Made by a program: the position numbers and the translations under genes. The notes below the pieces were generated by a model. It had not been told where the DNA came from. It saw only the letters and a program-made list of their open reading frames with translations, and ran no database searches. This document shows, one piece after another, positions 30,245 to 31,602 of a DNA stretch of 31,602 bases (its first letter is position 1; each line of letters opens with the position of its first letter). This DNA comes from DASQPR01 sp035713725 (GTDB lineage Bacteria; Actinomycetota; Actinomycetes; Mycobacteriales; Micromonosporaceae): the NCBI GenBank assembly GCA_035713725.1, contig DASTMZ010000022.1, positions 1-31,602 of the forward strand. Direction: 5' to 3'.

Positions 30245-31602
30245 ATGACGGATATGGAGAAGCGAACTGAGACCGTCACGCTCACCATTGACGGCGTCGA
30301 AGTCACCGCGCCGCGGGGCGAGCTGCTGATCCGCACCGCCGAGCGGATGGGGATCGCGATCCCGCGGTTCTGCGACCACCCGTTGCTCGCACCGGCCGGC
30401 GCCTGTCGACAGTGCCTGGTGGAGATCGAGGGTCAGCGCAAGCCGGTGGCGTCGTGCACCCAGGCGGTCGCCGACGGCATGGTGGTAAAGACGCATCTGA
30501 CCTCCAACATCGCGGCCAAGGCACAGGCCGGCGTCATGGAACTGTTGTTGATGAACCACCCGCTCGACTGCCCGATGTGCGACAAGGGCGGCGAGTGCCC
30601 GCTGCAGAACCAGGCGATGAGCACCGGTCGGACGGACACGCGCTTCCGGGACGAGAAGCGTGTCTACCCGAAGCCGATCGCGATCTCGTCGCAGGTGCTG
30701 CTCGACCGCGAGCGGTGTGTGCTGTGCCAGCGATGCACGCGATTCTCCGAGGAGATCGCCGGCGACAAGTTCATCGACCTCATGGAGCGGTCCTCGGCCG
30801 AGCAGATCGGCGTCTACCGCGATGCCGCGTTCGAGGCGCCGACCGGGCACAACACGATCGGCGAGACGCCATATGCCACCCAGCCCGCAGAGCCCGGTGA
30901 CGTCGAGTTCAACTCCTACTTTTCCGGCAACACCATCCAGATCTGCCCGGTCGGTGCGCTCACGTCGACGCAGTACAGGTTCCGTGCGCGGCCGTTCGAC
31001 CTGGTGTCCGTACCGAGTGCGTGTGAGCACTGCGCGGCCGGTTGCGCGCAGCGCACCGACCACCGCCGCGGCGCCGTACAGCGTCGGCTGGCCGGAAACG
31101 ACCCAGCGGTCAACGACGAGTGGACCTGTGACAAGGGCCGGTTCGCGTTCCGCTACGCCACGGCACCGGATCGCCTGACCCAGCCGATGGTGCGTGACGA
31201 GCACACCGGCGAGCTGCGTGAGGCGTCGTGGCCGGAGGCGTTGCACGTGGCGGCCGCTGGGCTCGCCAATGCCAGTCCGGCCGGCGGTGTCGGCGTGCTG
31301 ACCGGCGGCCGGCTGACTGTCGAGGACGCGTACGCCTATGCGAAGTTCGCGCGCATCGTCTTGCGTACCAACGACATCGACTTCCGCGCCCGGCCGCTGT
31401 CCCAGGAGGAGACGCAGTTCCTCGCATCGAACGTGGTCGGCGTGGGCGACGTGACGTACGCCGACGTGGACAACGCGACGGCGGTCGTGATCGCCGGACT
31501 CGAACCCGAGGAGGAGTGCCCGATCCTCTTCCTGCGGCTGCGCAAGCAGACCGAGCGTCGGCGACTCCCGGTGGTCGCGATTGCGCCCTACGCGTCGCGG
31601 GG
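30245..31602 (+). CDS. nuoG: NADH-quinone oxidoreductase subunit G, N-terminal part (runs off window)
   Basis: ATG 30245, three bases after the nuoF stop; 452 complete codons are in the window with no stop. The N-terminal [2Fe-2S] ligands are C43, C54, C57 and C71. Cluster N5 has H105, C109, C112 and C118 (HPLDCPMCDKGGECPLQ). Cluster N4 has the CVLCQRC and ICPVGALT cysteines. A further CEHCAAGC plus a Cys in WTCDKGRF supplies the extra N7 cluster, found in only some bacteria. The molybdopterin-like domain begins after about residue 330 and is cut by the window end. Confidence 0.96.
   Translation, partial: MTDMEKRTETVTLTIDGVEVTAPRGELLIRTAERMGIAIPRFCDHPLLAPAGACRQCLVEIEGQRKPVASCTQAVADGMVVKTHLTSNIAAKAQAGVMELLLMNHPLDCPMCDKGGECPLQNQAMSTGRTDTRFRDEKRVYPKPIAISSQVLLDRERCVLCQRCTRFSEEIAGDKFIDLMERSSAEQIGVYRDAAFEAPTGHNTIGETPYATQPAEPGDVEFNSYFSGNTIQICPVGALTSTQYRFRARPFDLVSVPSACEHCAAGCAQRTDHRRGAVQRRLAGNDPAVNDEWTCDKGRFAFRYATAPDRLTQPMVRDEHTGELREASWPEALHVAAAGLANASPAGGVGVLTGGRLTVEDAYAYAKFARIVLRTNDIDFRARPLSQEETQFLASNVVGVGDVTYADVDNATAVVIAGLEPEEECPILFLRLRKQTERRRLPVVAIAPYASR

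Noticed and set aside
1..31602. CRISPR arrays, tRNA or rRNA genes, complete insertion sequences
   Set aside because: No regularly spaced repeat array, cloverleaf, rRNA signature or transposase frame was seen; the repeats near mqnC are few and irregularly placed.

Overview
The window comes from a high-GC actinobacterium. The evidence is frequent GTG starts, NTGA stop/start overlaps, menaquinone made by the futalosine route, an actinobacterial-type NuoA-G order, a HelD-type RNA polymerase factor and DUF4229-like membrane proteins. The frequent GTAC and gene order suggest Micromonosporales or a relative, but this is a guess from style and was not tested.

Layout. 1-365 (-) is the N-terminus of a DEAD-box RNA helicase. 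645-1787 (+) is a PatB/MalY-type C-S lyase. 1810-5261 (-) holds a proline-rich single-pass membrane protein and a secreted NlpC/P60 endopeptidase with a Ser-Pro tail. 5538-7557 (+) is mqnE followed by two small membrane proteins. 7612-10728 (+) is a cobalamin riboswitch controlling btuF-btuC-btuD. 10784-12913 (-) is a HelD-like helicase, divergent from an ArsR-like regulator and an MFS exporter (13061-15058). 15247-16089 is mqnA. 16185-19936 is a tightly overlapped paaABCDE operon (phenylacetyl-CoA epoxidase). 19971-20924 (-) is an aldo/keto reductase. 21079-25049 holds mqnC, a small membrane protein, menG and a MenJ-like reductase. 25130 to the end is nuoA-B-C-D-E-F-G, with NuoG cut by the window edge.

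How it fits together. MqnA, MqnE and MqnC are steps of futalosine-dependent menaquinone synthesis. MenG methylates demethylmenaquinone and the MenJ-like enzyme probably saturates an isoprene unit. The product is the electron acceptor of the NADH dehydrogenase encoded next door. A good Rex-type (NADH/NAD+ sensing) site lies just upstream of the MenJ-like gene, which would tie this block to redox state. The Btu genes import cobalamin under riboswitch control.

The least expected signals are non-coding. (1) A long perfectly centred dyad lies over the -10 and start codon of an apparently leaderless MFS gene. (2) A repeat family of about 42 bp occurs in four copies around mqnC. One copy encodes the extra C-terminus of MqnC, and two copies form a 32-bp inverted repeat. 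(3) A short cysteine-rich leaderless upstream ORF overlaps the mqnA start. (4) A hairpin hides the btuF ribosome binding site. (5) A TAnnnT box sits 6-7 nt before several starts, suggesting widespread leaderless transcription. No tRNA, rRNA, CRISPR or complete insertion sequence was seen, and no stretch over 300 bases lacks a gene.
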